Shown here piece after piece: positions 7,357-14,378 of a stretch of DNA of 17,081 nucleotides (positions are counted from its first letter, which is position 1; each line of letters begins with the position of its first letter). The position numbers and the translations under genes are program-made. The notes below the pieces were generated by a model, which did no database searches, was not told the DNA's origin, and saw only the letters and a list, made by a program, of their open reading frames with translations. The DNA lies in the NCBI GenBank assembly GCA_964522605.1, contig CAZFWV010000126.1, positions 1 to 17,081 of the forward strand. Reading direction: 5' to 3'. The DNA is from CAVZLD01 sp964522605. Lineage in GTDB: Bacteria; Planctomycetota; Planctomycetia; Pirellulales; Pirellulaceae.

Positions 7357-8736
7357 CTATTTCGGCAGCGGAACCTTCGACTTCCCTTCTTTCCCTTCCT
7401 TGCCACCAGTCGCCTGGTCCTTCGCCACAACGGGAGGAAAGCCATTGAGCTGTCGCCAGATTTCGTAGCCGAGGTGAACTTGGCTGAGCATCACCCAGCC
7501 ATTGGCCCGAACGCCTTGACGCAAGATCCTTTCGGAGGGCCAGCCGCGTTCCGGACCCTGCTTGATGAGCACGCGGAACTTTCCGGTCCCATCGTCGGTC
7601 GCATCGATCGCGGCAACCTCACCACCGAACGTCCCCACGGCGACGGAAGGCCAGCCGGTGAACTGGACGGCGGGCCAGCCTTCGAATTGCAGCCGTACGT
7701 GATCGCCCCGTCGGACCAGAGGAATATCGTTGCCCGAGATCCACAGCTCAACGGCACGATCCGTCGCATCGGGAACAATCGTGAATAGTGAATCGCCCTC
7801 CTTCACCGCTTGCCCCCGTTCGAACACAGCGATTCGGAACAGTGCACCATTGCGCGGCGCGGTGACCACCAGCCGTTCCAGTTCCGACATCTTGATTTCT
7901 AAATCGCGGAGTTCTTTCTGCGCTGATGCCGCCTGACCGAACGCATCCTCGCGCATCGCCTGCGCGTATCGCACTTTTGTCTCCGCCTCGCGCTGCTTCT
8001 GATCGCGCTCGTGTTCCTTGGCTTCCCATTCCTGCTCAGCCGCCGTCACGTCGCGTCGCGCCGATTCCAACTCCGCGACAGCAACGTCCAAATCCTTCTT
8101 GAGATATTCGATCTCCTTCGTCGATTTCACACCCAACTCGAGAAGACCCTTCTGCCGTTCGTAGTTCAATCTCGCCTGCAGTTCCTTCGCTTCGTAGCCC
8201 GGCACAAGTTGCCGCTTCGCTTCAAGTTTCGCGAGCGCGAACTGAACCATTTCCTCCGCAGCCTGAATCGCGAAATCGCGCGCAGCCCGCAAGTCTTCGA
8301 CACTCCGCGTGTAGACGTCCGCCTTTGCCTTGGACGTGTCCATCTTGGCCTGAACGTCCCGCATTTGTGCCGTCAACTGTTCGACGAGGTCGGCTGCGTT
8401 CGGCTGAATCTCCAAAATGAATTCGCCCTGCTTGACGCGAGCGCCCTCGAGCAGCCCAGGGGCAATACGAGCAACGACCCCTTTGACGGGAGAAGTGATC
8501 GTCTGCTGACGCTCTTGTGGCACCAACGCGACGACGCGTCCGGTTCCGCGGGCGGATTGCTGCCACGGCGCGAACGCCATCCCGCAAATCGCGAGCACCA
8601 GCAGCACAAGCAGCCCGTTGGCCAGCCGCTTCGCCGTGCGCGAGGATTGCACCAGATCCAGCGCCGGAAGCCGCGTCCGTCCGCTCGTACCCGACGCTTC
8701 GAGTCCCGACGCCGGACGTGCCTTGACCATCTCCAT
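7357..8736 (-). CDS. HlyD-family membrane fusion (periplasmic adaptor) protein
   Basis: A 459-residue adaptor of the HlyD type, which bridges an inner-membrane exporter to an outer-membrane channel. Order: a cytoplasmic N-terminus, one membrane helix at about 38-57 (LANGLLVLLVLAICGMAFAPW), the first half of a biotinyl/lipoyl-like barrel (TITSPVKGVVARIAPGLLEGARVKQGEFILEI, about 79-111), a long Glu/Lys/Arg-rich coiled-coil hairpin (about 115-290), the second barrel half (VTAPRNGALFRIAVFERGQAVKEGDSLFTIV), beta domains rich in Trp and Gly, and a Lys/Gly-rich tail. The ATG at 8736 is chosen (GAGG 6 bases upstream); GTG 8739 would add one residue. No ABC, RND or MFS transporter and no TolC-like gene is adjacent, so the partners must lie elsewhere. 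It is downstream, on the same strand, of two H-protein-like genes, but 335 bp separate it from the nearer one. Confidence 0.85.
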   Translation of the reverse strand: MEMVKARPASGLEASGTSGRTRLPALDLVQSSRTAKRLANGLLVLLVLAICGMAFAPWQQSARGTGRVVALVPQERQQTITSPVKGVVARIAPGLLEGARVKQGEFILEIQPNAADLVEQLTAQMRDVQAKMDTSKAKADVYTRSVEDLRAARDFAIQAAEEMVQFALAKLEAKRQLVPGYEAKELQARLNYERQKGLLELGVKSTKEIEYLKKDLDVAVAELESARRDVTAAEQEWEAKEHERDQKQREAETKVRYAQAMREDAFGQAASAQKELRDLEIKMSELERLVVTAPRNGALFRIAVFERGQAVKEGDSLFTIVPDATDRAVELWISGNDIPLVRRGDHVRLQFEGWPAVQFTGWPSVAVGTFGGEVAAIDATDDGTGKFRVLIKQGPERGWPSERILRQGVRANGWVMLSQVHLGYEIWRQLNGFPPVVAKDQATGGKEGKEGKSKVPLPK

Positions 8737-9071
8737 CACTCGCCTCGCCTTCCCTCTGTCAGTCGACCCGAAAGTGGATCGAATCCGCAGCCGATCGAGT
8801 CACCGGCCGGACTTCGCTCCACGATTCTCCACGTTTCGACGCGGCCAGACCTTTCCTGGTTCCGGAGCGATAGGTCCACAACGGTTCCACTCTAGTGTAT
8901 ACCGCCACTCCACCCGCCCCTTAACGGCGTGGAGCAATCCGGAAGAACGGTGCCGGCCCCGACCGATCGGGCCGCCTCCATCTAAGTTGATGGCTGGCAA
9001 GAGGTTGCACCACATCCGCGATGTGGGAGGATGGGATGCGACGGGTCCGGAGAGGGTCCATGCGGCCGCAA
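8737..9071. other. Gap between the membrane H-like and HlyD-like genes
   Basis: No gene is supported. I looked for sigma-54 GG-N10-GC elements on the minus strand; the only correctly spaced match is poor elsewhere in the consensus. No clear terminator was seen, so co-transcription of the two genes remains possible. Confidence 0.5.
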
Positions 9072-9845
9072 CTAGCGCTGCGGATTCATCTGAAAGAACG
9101 TCTCGGTAAGGCGTTTCCAGGCATCGTCGTCGATGTCGCGATACAGGTGCTCCACGAACTCGCCACCGTCTGCCATCGCCGGGACAAGCGACTCGTGATG
9201 CAGAATGCTGGTCAACAAACGGTCGGTTTCTCGACGAAACCACTCGATCGCCTCCTGCCCCCGCAGAAGCGATTTCGACTCTTCGCGAACCCGGTCACCG
9301 TGGATCCGCACGACCCACCCGGTCGAGAACGGATCGTGATTGACCAATTCGGGGTGCGCTAACAGAGCCTGATTCGTGGCCTGAACGGTTCCAGAAACGG
9401 GCGCCTTCGCCTCGATGACTCGGTCTGCTCTTCTCAGGCGGAAGAGCCGATCACCTCGTTCGACGTGGGTTCCCACCGCAGGCAATTCGACGCCTTCGAC
9501 GGGACCGAGGGTGGATTCGACGAGGTCGTCCACGCCGACGACCGCATTATGCCCTCGAAGTCGTGCCCAACAGTGGCTCGGGTGTGCTACGAGTTGCGGA
9601 TCCCAGCGCAACCCCTTGTAGTCGACGCGGTCCTCTGCGAAGGTCGTCGACTCAAACCAGGCGCGAAACCGAGGGCTGAAGCGCGAAGCGATCAGTCCAA
9701 TGACCAACCAGAAAATGGCCGCCAGCATCAGGATGAGTCGGGTGCCGACCGCCAAGAAGGGGAGCAGCAAGATCCCCACCAGCGCCAGCAGGAAAAGTCC
9801 CGCGTAGCGAAACCCGCCGTGAATTCTGCCTGCGATCTCAGCCAT
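9072..9845 (-). CDS. Membrane-anchored glycine-cleavage-H-like protein lacking the lipoyl lysine
   Basis: 257 residues. Two membrane helices lie at about 13-33 and 35-54. A GcvH-like domain follows at about 91-182: HCWARLRGHNAVVGVDDL, then LGPVEGVELPAVGTHVERGD, then APVSGTVQATNQALLAHPELVNHDPFSTGW. These match H-protein landmarks closely (LPEVG, PVSGEV, PELVN, GW). In true H-protein the lipoyl lysine sits in ESVKA, about ten residues before PVSG. Here the segment reads RRADRVIEAKAPVSG, and ungapped alignment puts Asp141 at that site, so lipoylation looks impossible. This is therefore not a working glycine-cleavage H-protein. The C-terminal tail contains MADGGEF (224-230), shared with the H-like protein at 10234-10956. 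The ATG at 9845 has a strong AAAGGAGAG site 7 bases upstream. The role is unknown; it may be a membrane scaffold or carrier partner of the neighbouring H-like protein. Confidence 0.8.
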   Translation of the reverse strand: MAEIAGRIHGGFRYAGLFLLALVGILLLPFLAVGTRLILMLAAIFWLVIGLIASRFSPRFRAWFESTTFAEDRVDYKGLRWDPQLVAHPSHCWARLRGHNAVVGVDDLVESTLGPVEGVELPAVGTHVERGDRLFRLRRADRVIEAKAPVSGTVQATNQALLAHPELVNHDPFSTGWVVRIHGDRVREESKSLLRGQEAIEWFRRETDRLLTSILHHESLVPAMADGGEFVEHLYRDIDDDAWKRLTETFFQMNPQR

Positions 9846-10233
9846 GGGACTCTCCTTTTTTACCGAAAACGATTTCTCTTATTCAGTACCGCGTTCCGCG
9901 GTTCGCGTTGAATGCGTTGTTCTCGACGAGCGATCCCCGTGAATCCGCCCGCACCATGTTCTACTCGTCTCTGCCGGGCCGGCACACCGCATTGCACAGC
10001 CTGTCGACCCCGCACGATTTCACGCTCCATTCGGTCGCGGCGTCCATCGCTCCTCGTTTGTGTATCAAAACTCGTACCTGTCTGGATCATCTTGGATCAG
10101 TTTTCCATAACTCGCTTTTCAGTAACAACTTCCGACGCATGAATGAACCCAGCCTAACTCACCGCCATTTCAGGGTGTGTATTTTTTCATCGCGCACGTT
10201 GCAAATCTCAGCGCTGATTTCCACCCCGCGACC
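9846..10233. other. Gap between the two H-like genes
   Basis: No gene is supported. It contains an ACCGCG-TTC-CGCGGT inverted repeat at 9888-9902, about 45 bp upstream of the 9845 start, and a TGGATCA direct duplication near 10083-10099. No good sigma-54 element was found for the 9845 gene. Confidence 0.5.
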
Positions 10234-10956
10234 TCAGTGAATCAGCTCGCGCAGCAGCTCCAGATAACGAGATCCACCCAACATCTGTCGCAGGTCGGCC
10301 CTAAATTCACCTCCGTCCGCCATGGTAGGGCCGAGCTGAGGCGAATCCTCAGCCAGCAGCTGCAGCGCCACCTGTCTTCGCAGGCGCTGCAGGTCATGTT
10401 GCGATCGTTCGCGGGCTCGATCGAAGGCGAACGAGGGCCCCAAATCGGTCTTTCGATCGAGCGTCAGATCCGCGATCCAGCCCTCGACGTAAGGCGAGGT
10501 GACCAGTTGGTTTGGACGGTCCAGCAGGGACGAATTGCCCTCAACCCAGACCTTTCCGATGGGCGACGCGACATGCAATTCGCCAATCCCCAGATCGATC
10601 TGACAGATCAGATCACCTTGAGCGAGCGGCTGTCGACGACGATTAAACGTGACGCGCTGACAGCAACCGAGTAGTGTCGTGGCGAATGAATCCAGGCCGA
10701 ACCGGACCTGCGATTGCTCGCACCCATCAAGTTCCAGCAGCCATCCGTGACCGGGCGTATAGCGGCGATCGGCAGGAAAATCTCGGTTCTTGCTGTCCGG
10801 CAGCCGCAGGGCCGGCCGTTGAGGGTTTCCTCGCAGTGCTGCGTCCAGCGGACAATGCTCGCAATCGAAGTCTCGGTCGCACAGACGGAACGCAAGGACT
10901 CCCGCGCTCACCCACAGACAGGGCGCGACCGGCTGAAAGGTTACTGGGTTTGCCAT
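10234..10956 (-). CDS. Four-cysteine glycine-cleavage-H-like protein lacking the lipoyl lysine
   Basis: 240 residues, with no signal peptide or membrane helix. The N-terminus has four cysteines, C13-x12-C26-x5-C32-x2-C35, in PCLWVSAGVLAFRLCDRDFDCEHCPLD; such a cluster could hold Zn or an Fe-S centre. A GcvH-like domain follows at about 69-165 (GHGWLLELDGCEQSQVRFGLDSFATTLLG, ASPIGKVWVEGN, PYVEGWIADL). At the lipoyl-lysine position ungapped alignment gives Gly123 and no lysine is near, so canonical function is unlikely. The tail has TMADGGEF (211-218), as in the membrane H-like protein at 9072-9845. The ATG at 10956 is preceded by GGGAGAACGAAGGG. A sigma-54 promoter lies about 44 bp upstream on this strand, divergent from the heme-kinase gene. 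I know similar Cys-rich H-like proteins from anaerobic and metal-reducing bacteria only by impression. No biochemical function is assigned. Confidence 0.78.
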   Translation of the reverse strand: MANPVTFQPVAPCLWVSAGVLAFRLCDRDFDCEHCPLDAALRGNPQRPALRLPDSKNRDFPADRRYTPGHGWLLELDGCEQSQVRFGLDSFATTLLGCCQRVTFNRRRQPLAQGDLICQIDLGIGELHVASPIGKVWVEGNSSLLDRPNQLVTSPYVEGWIADLTLDRKTDLGPSFAFDRARERSQHDLQRLRRQVALQLLAEDSPQLGPTMADGGEFRADLRQMLGGSRYLELLRELIH

Positions 10957-10999
10957 CCCTTCGTTCTCCCTACCCTACTGGTTCGGCGTTGCACTTCCA

Positions 11000-11015
11000 T
11001 GCACAACGGGGGCCA
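11000..11015 (-). promoter_or_regulatory. Sigma-54 (RpoN) promoter for the four-cysteine H-like gene
   Basis: On the minus strand the sequence reads TGGCCCCCGTTGTGCA. Against the consensus TGGCACG-N4-TTGC(A/T) it matches 9 of 12 defined bases, including the invariant GG (-24) and GC (-12) ten bases apart. The expected start is about 10989, giving a leader of roughly 33 bases with the ribosome site in place. A sigma-54-activating regulator is encoded 2 kb away in the divergent operon. Confidence 0.6.
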
Positions 11016-11114
11016 ACCCACCAATTTGGAGGAATAGAAACGCCGAAGCCCTTCAAAACCAAGGACTTGCGGAGGTGACGGGTGGCTCGATGTCCGCGAG
11101 GGCGGGCCACGAAA

Positions 11115-11153
11115 GCGCTGAAAAAGTCAATCGACTGCTGAACATCTCAGCGC
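11115..11153. promoter_or_regulatory. Nested dyad, candidate enhancer site for the NtrC-type regulator
   Basis: GCGCTGA (11115-11121) and TCAGCGC (11147-11153) are perfect inverted arms. Inside them AGTC-AATC-GACT (11125-11136) is a second dyad. The site lies about 100-140 bp upstream of the minus-strand sigma-54 promoter, the usual enhancer distance, and overlaps the -35 of the kinase promoter, so binding could also affect the kinase operon. Confidence 0.45.
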
Positions 11154-11167
11154 CGCCGCTGTACAAT
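11139..11167 (+). promoter_or_regulatory. Sigma-70-like promoter for the heme-kinase operon
   Basis: TGAACA (-35, 4 of 6) and TACAAT (-10, 5 of 6) are separated by exactly 17 bases. The -10 ends 43 bases before the kinase ATG, leaving a short leader with GGAG. Confidence 0.42.
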
Positions 11168-11210
11168 CAGGGGGTCACCCGCCGCACGAAACTCGTCTTG
11201 GAGCGAACCT

Positions 11211-12863
11211 ATGTCGAGTCGGTTGAGGGACCTATCGCAATCCTTGGGATTTCGTCTGCTGGTTCCGCTCTCGCTGACCGTGGCGATCGTGCTGGCCATC
11301 CATGCGATGATCAGTTTCCGTTCGACGAAGGAGGATTTCCTGCGTTTTGTTCGCGCGGATGTGGTGCGATACAGCGGGTTAATCAAGCGTGCGACGCACG
11401 ACGGGATGTTGCTCAACGACAAGAAGGGAGTGCAGGCGACGATCAAACGGTTGGCCGAGGGTCCGGAGATTGCCGCGATTCGCGTCTATGACAAAGACGG
11501 TGCGATTCGCATGTCGGCGGAGGAATCAGAGATCGGCCGGCGAATTGGGCTTTCCTCCACGACCTGTCACAGTTGCCACAAGATTGGGGAGACGAAGGAC
11601 ACCGCCCTGTTGGAGTTACAGGGTTTAACGCGTGTCGGCGAGGGTTCCGAAGTCCTGCGTCATCTGTCGGTCATCGAGAACGGCACGAGTTGCACGACGG
11701 CGGCCTGTCATGCTCATCCGTCGGAGCGACGCGTATTGGGAGTGTTGGATGTCGAGATGTCCTTGGCTCCCTTGGATAGTGCGATCCGAACCGCGCAGAA
11801 GCAATTTCTGTGGACGACGTTCTTCTTGATCATCATCATCGCTGCAGTTGTCGCGGCGTTCATTCGGCTCGTCGTTCAACGTCCCGTGCAACGACTCTAT
11901 GAGGGAACGCGTCGCATTGCGAACGGCGACTTGAAGACGCGGGTGGAAGTGCGGGGGCGGGACGAGTTGGCACAGCTTGGTGCTGCCTTCAACCAGATGG
12001 CCCGGGACTTGGATTCCGCGCGGCAAGAAATCACGGAATGGTCCCAGAAGTTGGAGCACAAGGTTGTTGAAAAAACGGACGAGTTAAGCCGCGCGCAGCG
12101 GCAAGTTCTGCACATGGAAAAAATGGCCTCGCTGGGAAAACTCTCGGCCACCGTGGCCCATGAACTGAACAATCCACTCAGCGGCGTGCTGACGTACGCG
12201 CGACTCGTTCGGCGCGAATTGGCGGACCAGCCAGTCCCGACCGATGCGCGTGACGAGATGAGTCGCTACTTGAGTCTGATCGAAAAGGAATGCAGTCGGT
12301 GCGGTTCGATCGTGCGCAATTTGTTACTGTTTGCCAAACAAACGGGAATCGTCATGGCGCCCATTGATCTGAACGAGATCGTGGAGCGTAGCCTGATGCT
12401 GATCCGGCACCATCTGGAGATTAGCGGAATCAAGCTCCACTGCGAACTCTTGACCGGCGATCCCCAGATCATTGGCGACGGCGGCCAATTGCAGCAAGCA
12501 CTCGTCGCACTGCTGGTCAATGCGATCGAAGCCATGGATGGACTCGACGGCCAAGGGGAACTCTCGGTCCGCATGCAGGGAAACGAAGACGAGGTCCAGA
12601 TTCACATCGCAGACAATGGAATGGGAATCCCGGCCCCCGTACTGCCGCAAATTTTCGATCCTTTTTTTACCACCAAAGAGGGCGAGCACGAAAACGGTGT
12701 CGGCCTCGGCTTATCCGTCGTCTATGGCATCGTGCAACGCCACGGTGGACAGATCGAGGTCGAATCCGAAGTCAACAAAGGCACGGTTTTCCACGTTCGA
12801 TTACCGCGAAACGGGGATGGGAGCCGGATGTCTGCGGTAGGTCAGGTCGCTTCGGAAGAGTAG
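11211..12863 (+). CDS. Membrane sensor histidine kinase with periplasmic c-type heme motifs
   Basis: 550 residues. Transmembrane helix 1 (about 13-34) is followed by a periplasmic sensor domain (about 35-198), transmembrane helix 2 (200-222), HAMP (about 220-273), a short coiled coil, HisKA with the phospho-accepting His317 in HELNNPLSG, and HATPase_c with VNAIEAM, DNGMGI, FDPFFTTK and GVGLGLSVVYG boxes. The periplasmic domain contains CHSCH (Cys119, Cys122, His123), a normal CxxCH heme-attachment motif, and CTTAACH (Cys161, Cys166, His167), a CX4CH variant. It thus probably binds one or two covalent hemes and senses redox state or a gas such as O2, NO or CO. The ATG at 11211 has GGAG 7 bases upstream. 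The paired regulator gene begins 149 bp downstream on the same strand and is the likely partner. Covalent heme requires cytochrome c maturation genes, which are not in this window. Confidence 0.92.
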   Translation: MSSRLRDLSQSLGFRLLVPLSLTVAIVLAIHAMISFRSTKEDFLRFVRADVVRYSGLIKRATHDGMLLNDKKGVQATIKRLAEGPEIAAIRVYDKDGAIRMSAEESEIGRRIGLSSTTCHSCHKIGETKDTALLELQGLTRVGEGSEVLRHLSVIENGTSCTTAACHAHPSERRVLGVLDVEMSLAPLDSAIRTAQKQFLWTTFFLIIIIAAVVAAFIRLVVQRPVQRLYEGTRRIANGDLKTRVEVRGRDELAQLGAAFNQMARDLDSARQEITEWSQKLEHKVVEKTDELSRAQRQVLHMEKMASLGKLSATVAHELNNPLSGVLTYARLVRRELADQPVPTDARDEMSRYLSLIEKECSRCGSIVRNLLLFAKQTGIVMAPIDLNEIVERSLMLIRHHLEISGIKLHCELLTGDPQIIGDGGQLQQALVALLVNAIEAMDGLDGQGELSVRMQGNEDEVQIHIADNGMGIPAPVLPQIFDPFFTTKEGEHENGVGLGLSVVYGIVQRHGGQIEVESEVNKGTVFHVRLPRNGDGSRMSAVGQVASEE

Positions 12864-13012
12864 CGCATTTGCTCGGGGGCCCTTCCGTTGCTGGGCGAGA
12901 GCGGACCAGGGCCGATCCAGACCGAAGTGAAAGGAAAGCCCCTTCGCAACGCGGGGTGACTCCCAAAACCCGGGATTTTTGACAAGCAGCGTTTTTCAAA
13001 ACCAGAGAAGTC

Positions 13013-14356
13013 ATGGCGAACACAACGGCACGTATCCTGATCGTGGATGATGAATTCTCCGTCCGAGATTCCCTCCAGAATTGGTTTCGGAAGGATGGAT
13101 ACCAGGTCACCGCGGCCGAGAATGCGGTCGAGGCGCTGCAAGTCATGCAGGATGACAATTTTGACGTTGTGCTGCTGGATATCAAAATGCCGGGAATGGA
13201 CGGCATGGAGCTTCAAGAACGAATTCAACGAATCGATCCCCAGGTCGCCGTGATCATGATTACGGCGTTTGCATCCGTCGATACAGCCGTTCGCGCCTTG
13301 AAACAGGGCGCCTTTGATTATGTGACCAAACCGATCGACCCAGACGAGTTGAGCCACCTGGTGACGCGCGCGATTGAGCAGCGCCGCTTGCGTGACGAAA
13401 ATGTCCAACTGCGAGGCACGATCGATGGGCTTGTGACGGTGGACCGCATCGTGGGCGACAGCCCTCCGATGCAGAAAGTACTCGAACTCGTCGAGCACGT
13501 CGCAAAAACCGACGCGACCGTGTTGATTCTTGGTGAAAGTGGCACCGGCAAGGAAGTAATTGCTCGCGCGATTCACGCCAACAGCAACCGTCGGTATTTT
13601 CCGATCGTGTCCGTCAACTGTGGCGCATTGCCTGAAAGCCTGCTCGAGAGCGAGCTGTTCGGACATGAGAAGGGCGCGTTCACGGGCGCACATTACCGCC
13701 GCAAGGGCAAGATCGAAATGGTGGACGGAGGAACCTTGTTCCTGGATGAGGTCGGCGCTATCGATTCCAAGATGCAGGTGGATCTACTGCGCGTGCTGGA
13801 AACGAAAGAACTCACTCGACTCGGTGGATCGCGACCGATCAAAGTCGATTTTCGCGTGATCTGTGCCACGAACGAGAACCTGGAACGTGCGGTGGCCGAA
13901 GGTCGCTTTCGGGAGGATTTCTTTTATCGCATCAATGTCTTCACGATCGAACTTCCGCCGCTCCGCCAACGCCGCTCAGACATCCCCGACCTGGCGAACT
14001 ACTTTCTGGAACGATTCGCTCATCAGATGGATAAGCAGATTACCGGGATTAGTCGGGAAGCCATGCAGATGCTGACCGACTACGATTGGCCCGGGAATGT
14101 CCGCGAGCTGTCCAATGCGATCGAGCGGGCCATGGTCGTTGGAAAACCGCCACTCATTCAGCCCAACGACCTGCCTGTGCGAGGCCCCGCCCGATCGGAT
14201 TCCACCACCGATCAATCACTCGCCGAAATGGAAAAACGCCACATTGCCGGCGTGCTGGAGCGGACCGGAGGCAATGTCACGCAGGCTGCGGAAATTTTGA
14301 AGGTTGACCGCGTCACGGTCTACAACAAAATCAAAAAGTACGGATTGCGTACCTGA
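13013..14356 (+). CDS. NtrC-family sigma-54-dependent response regulator
   Basis: 447 residues with the full three-domain plan. The receiver (1-120) has acidic residues Asp12 and Asp13, phosphorylation site Asp56 in LLDIKMP, Thr84 and Lys106. The AAA+ domain (about 145-370) has Walker A GESGTGKE (174-181), the sigma-54 contact loop GAFTGA (221-226), Walker B TLFLDEVG (241-248) and an arginine-finger region FREDFFYRINVFTIELPPLRQR. The Fis-type helix-turn-helix at the C-terminus ends AAEILKVDRVTVYNKIKKYGL. All residues needed to activate sigma-54 RNA polymerase are present. It should be phosphorylated by the heme kinase just upstream. A minus-strand sigma-54 promoter at 11000-11015 with a dyad about 100-140 bp upstream is a plausible target. 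The ATG at 13013 has a modest purine-rich site (AGAGAAG). The archaemetzincin gene begins 22 bp after its stop. Confidence 0.95.
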   Translation: MANTTARILIVDDEFSVRDSLQNWFRKDGYQVTAAENAVEALQVMQDDNFDVVLLDIKMPGMDGMELQERIQRIDPQVAVIMITAFASVDTAVRALKQGAFDYVTKPIDPDELSHLVTRAIEQRRLRDENVQLRGTIDGLVTVDRIVGDSPPMQKVLELVEHVAKTDATVLILGESGTGKEVIARAIHANSNRRYFPIVSVNCGALPESLLESELFGHEKGAFTGAHYRRKGKIEMVDGGTLFLDEVGAIDSKMQVDLLRVLETKELTRLGGSRPIKVDFRVICATNENLERAVAEGRFREDFFYRINVFTIELPPLRQRRSDIPDLANYFLERFAHQMDKQITGISREAMQMLTDYDWPGNVRELSNAIERAMVVGKPPLIQPNDLPVRGPARSDSTTDQSLAEMEKRHIAGVLERTGGNVTQAAEILKVDRVTVYNKIKKYGLRT

Positions 14357-14378
14357 GCGAGCGTCGAGGAATCACGTC

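Noticed and set aside
8011..8895. 294-codon plus-strand open frame opposite the HlyD-like gene
   Set aside because: Antisense shadow of the coiled-coil region; no start signal or known domain.
8930..8950. GG-N10-GC pair upstream of the HlyD-like gene
   Set aside because: Invariant bases only; the rest of the sigma-54 consensus is not matched.
9072..9845. Annotation as glycine cleavage system H protein (gcvH)
   Set aside because: The lipoyl lysine is missing, membrane helices are added and no gcvT/gcvP is nearby.
10207..10225. Second GG-N10-GC pair (minus strand) upstream of the membrane H-like gene
   Set aside because: Only about 5 of 12 sigma-54 consensus bases match, and it is about 370 bp from the gene start.
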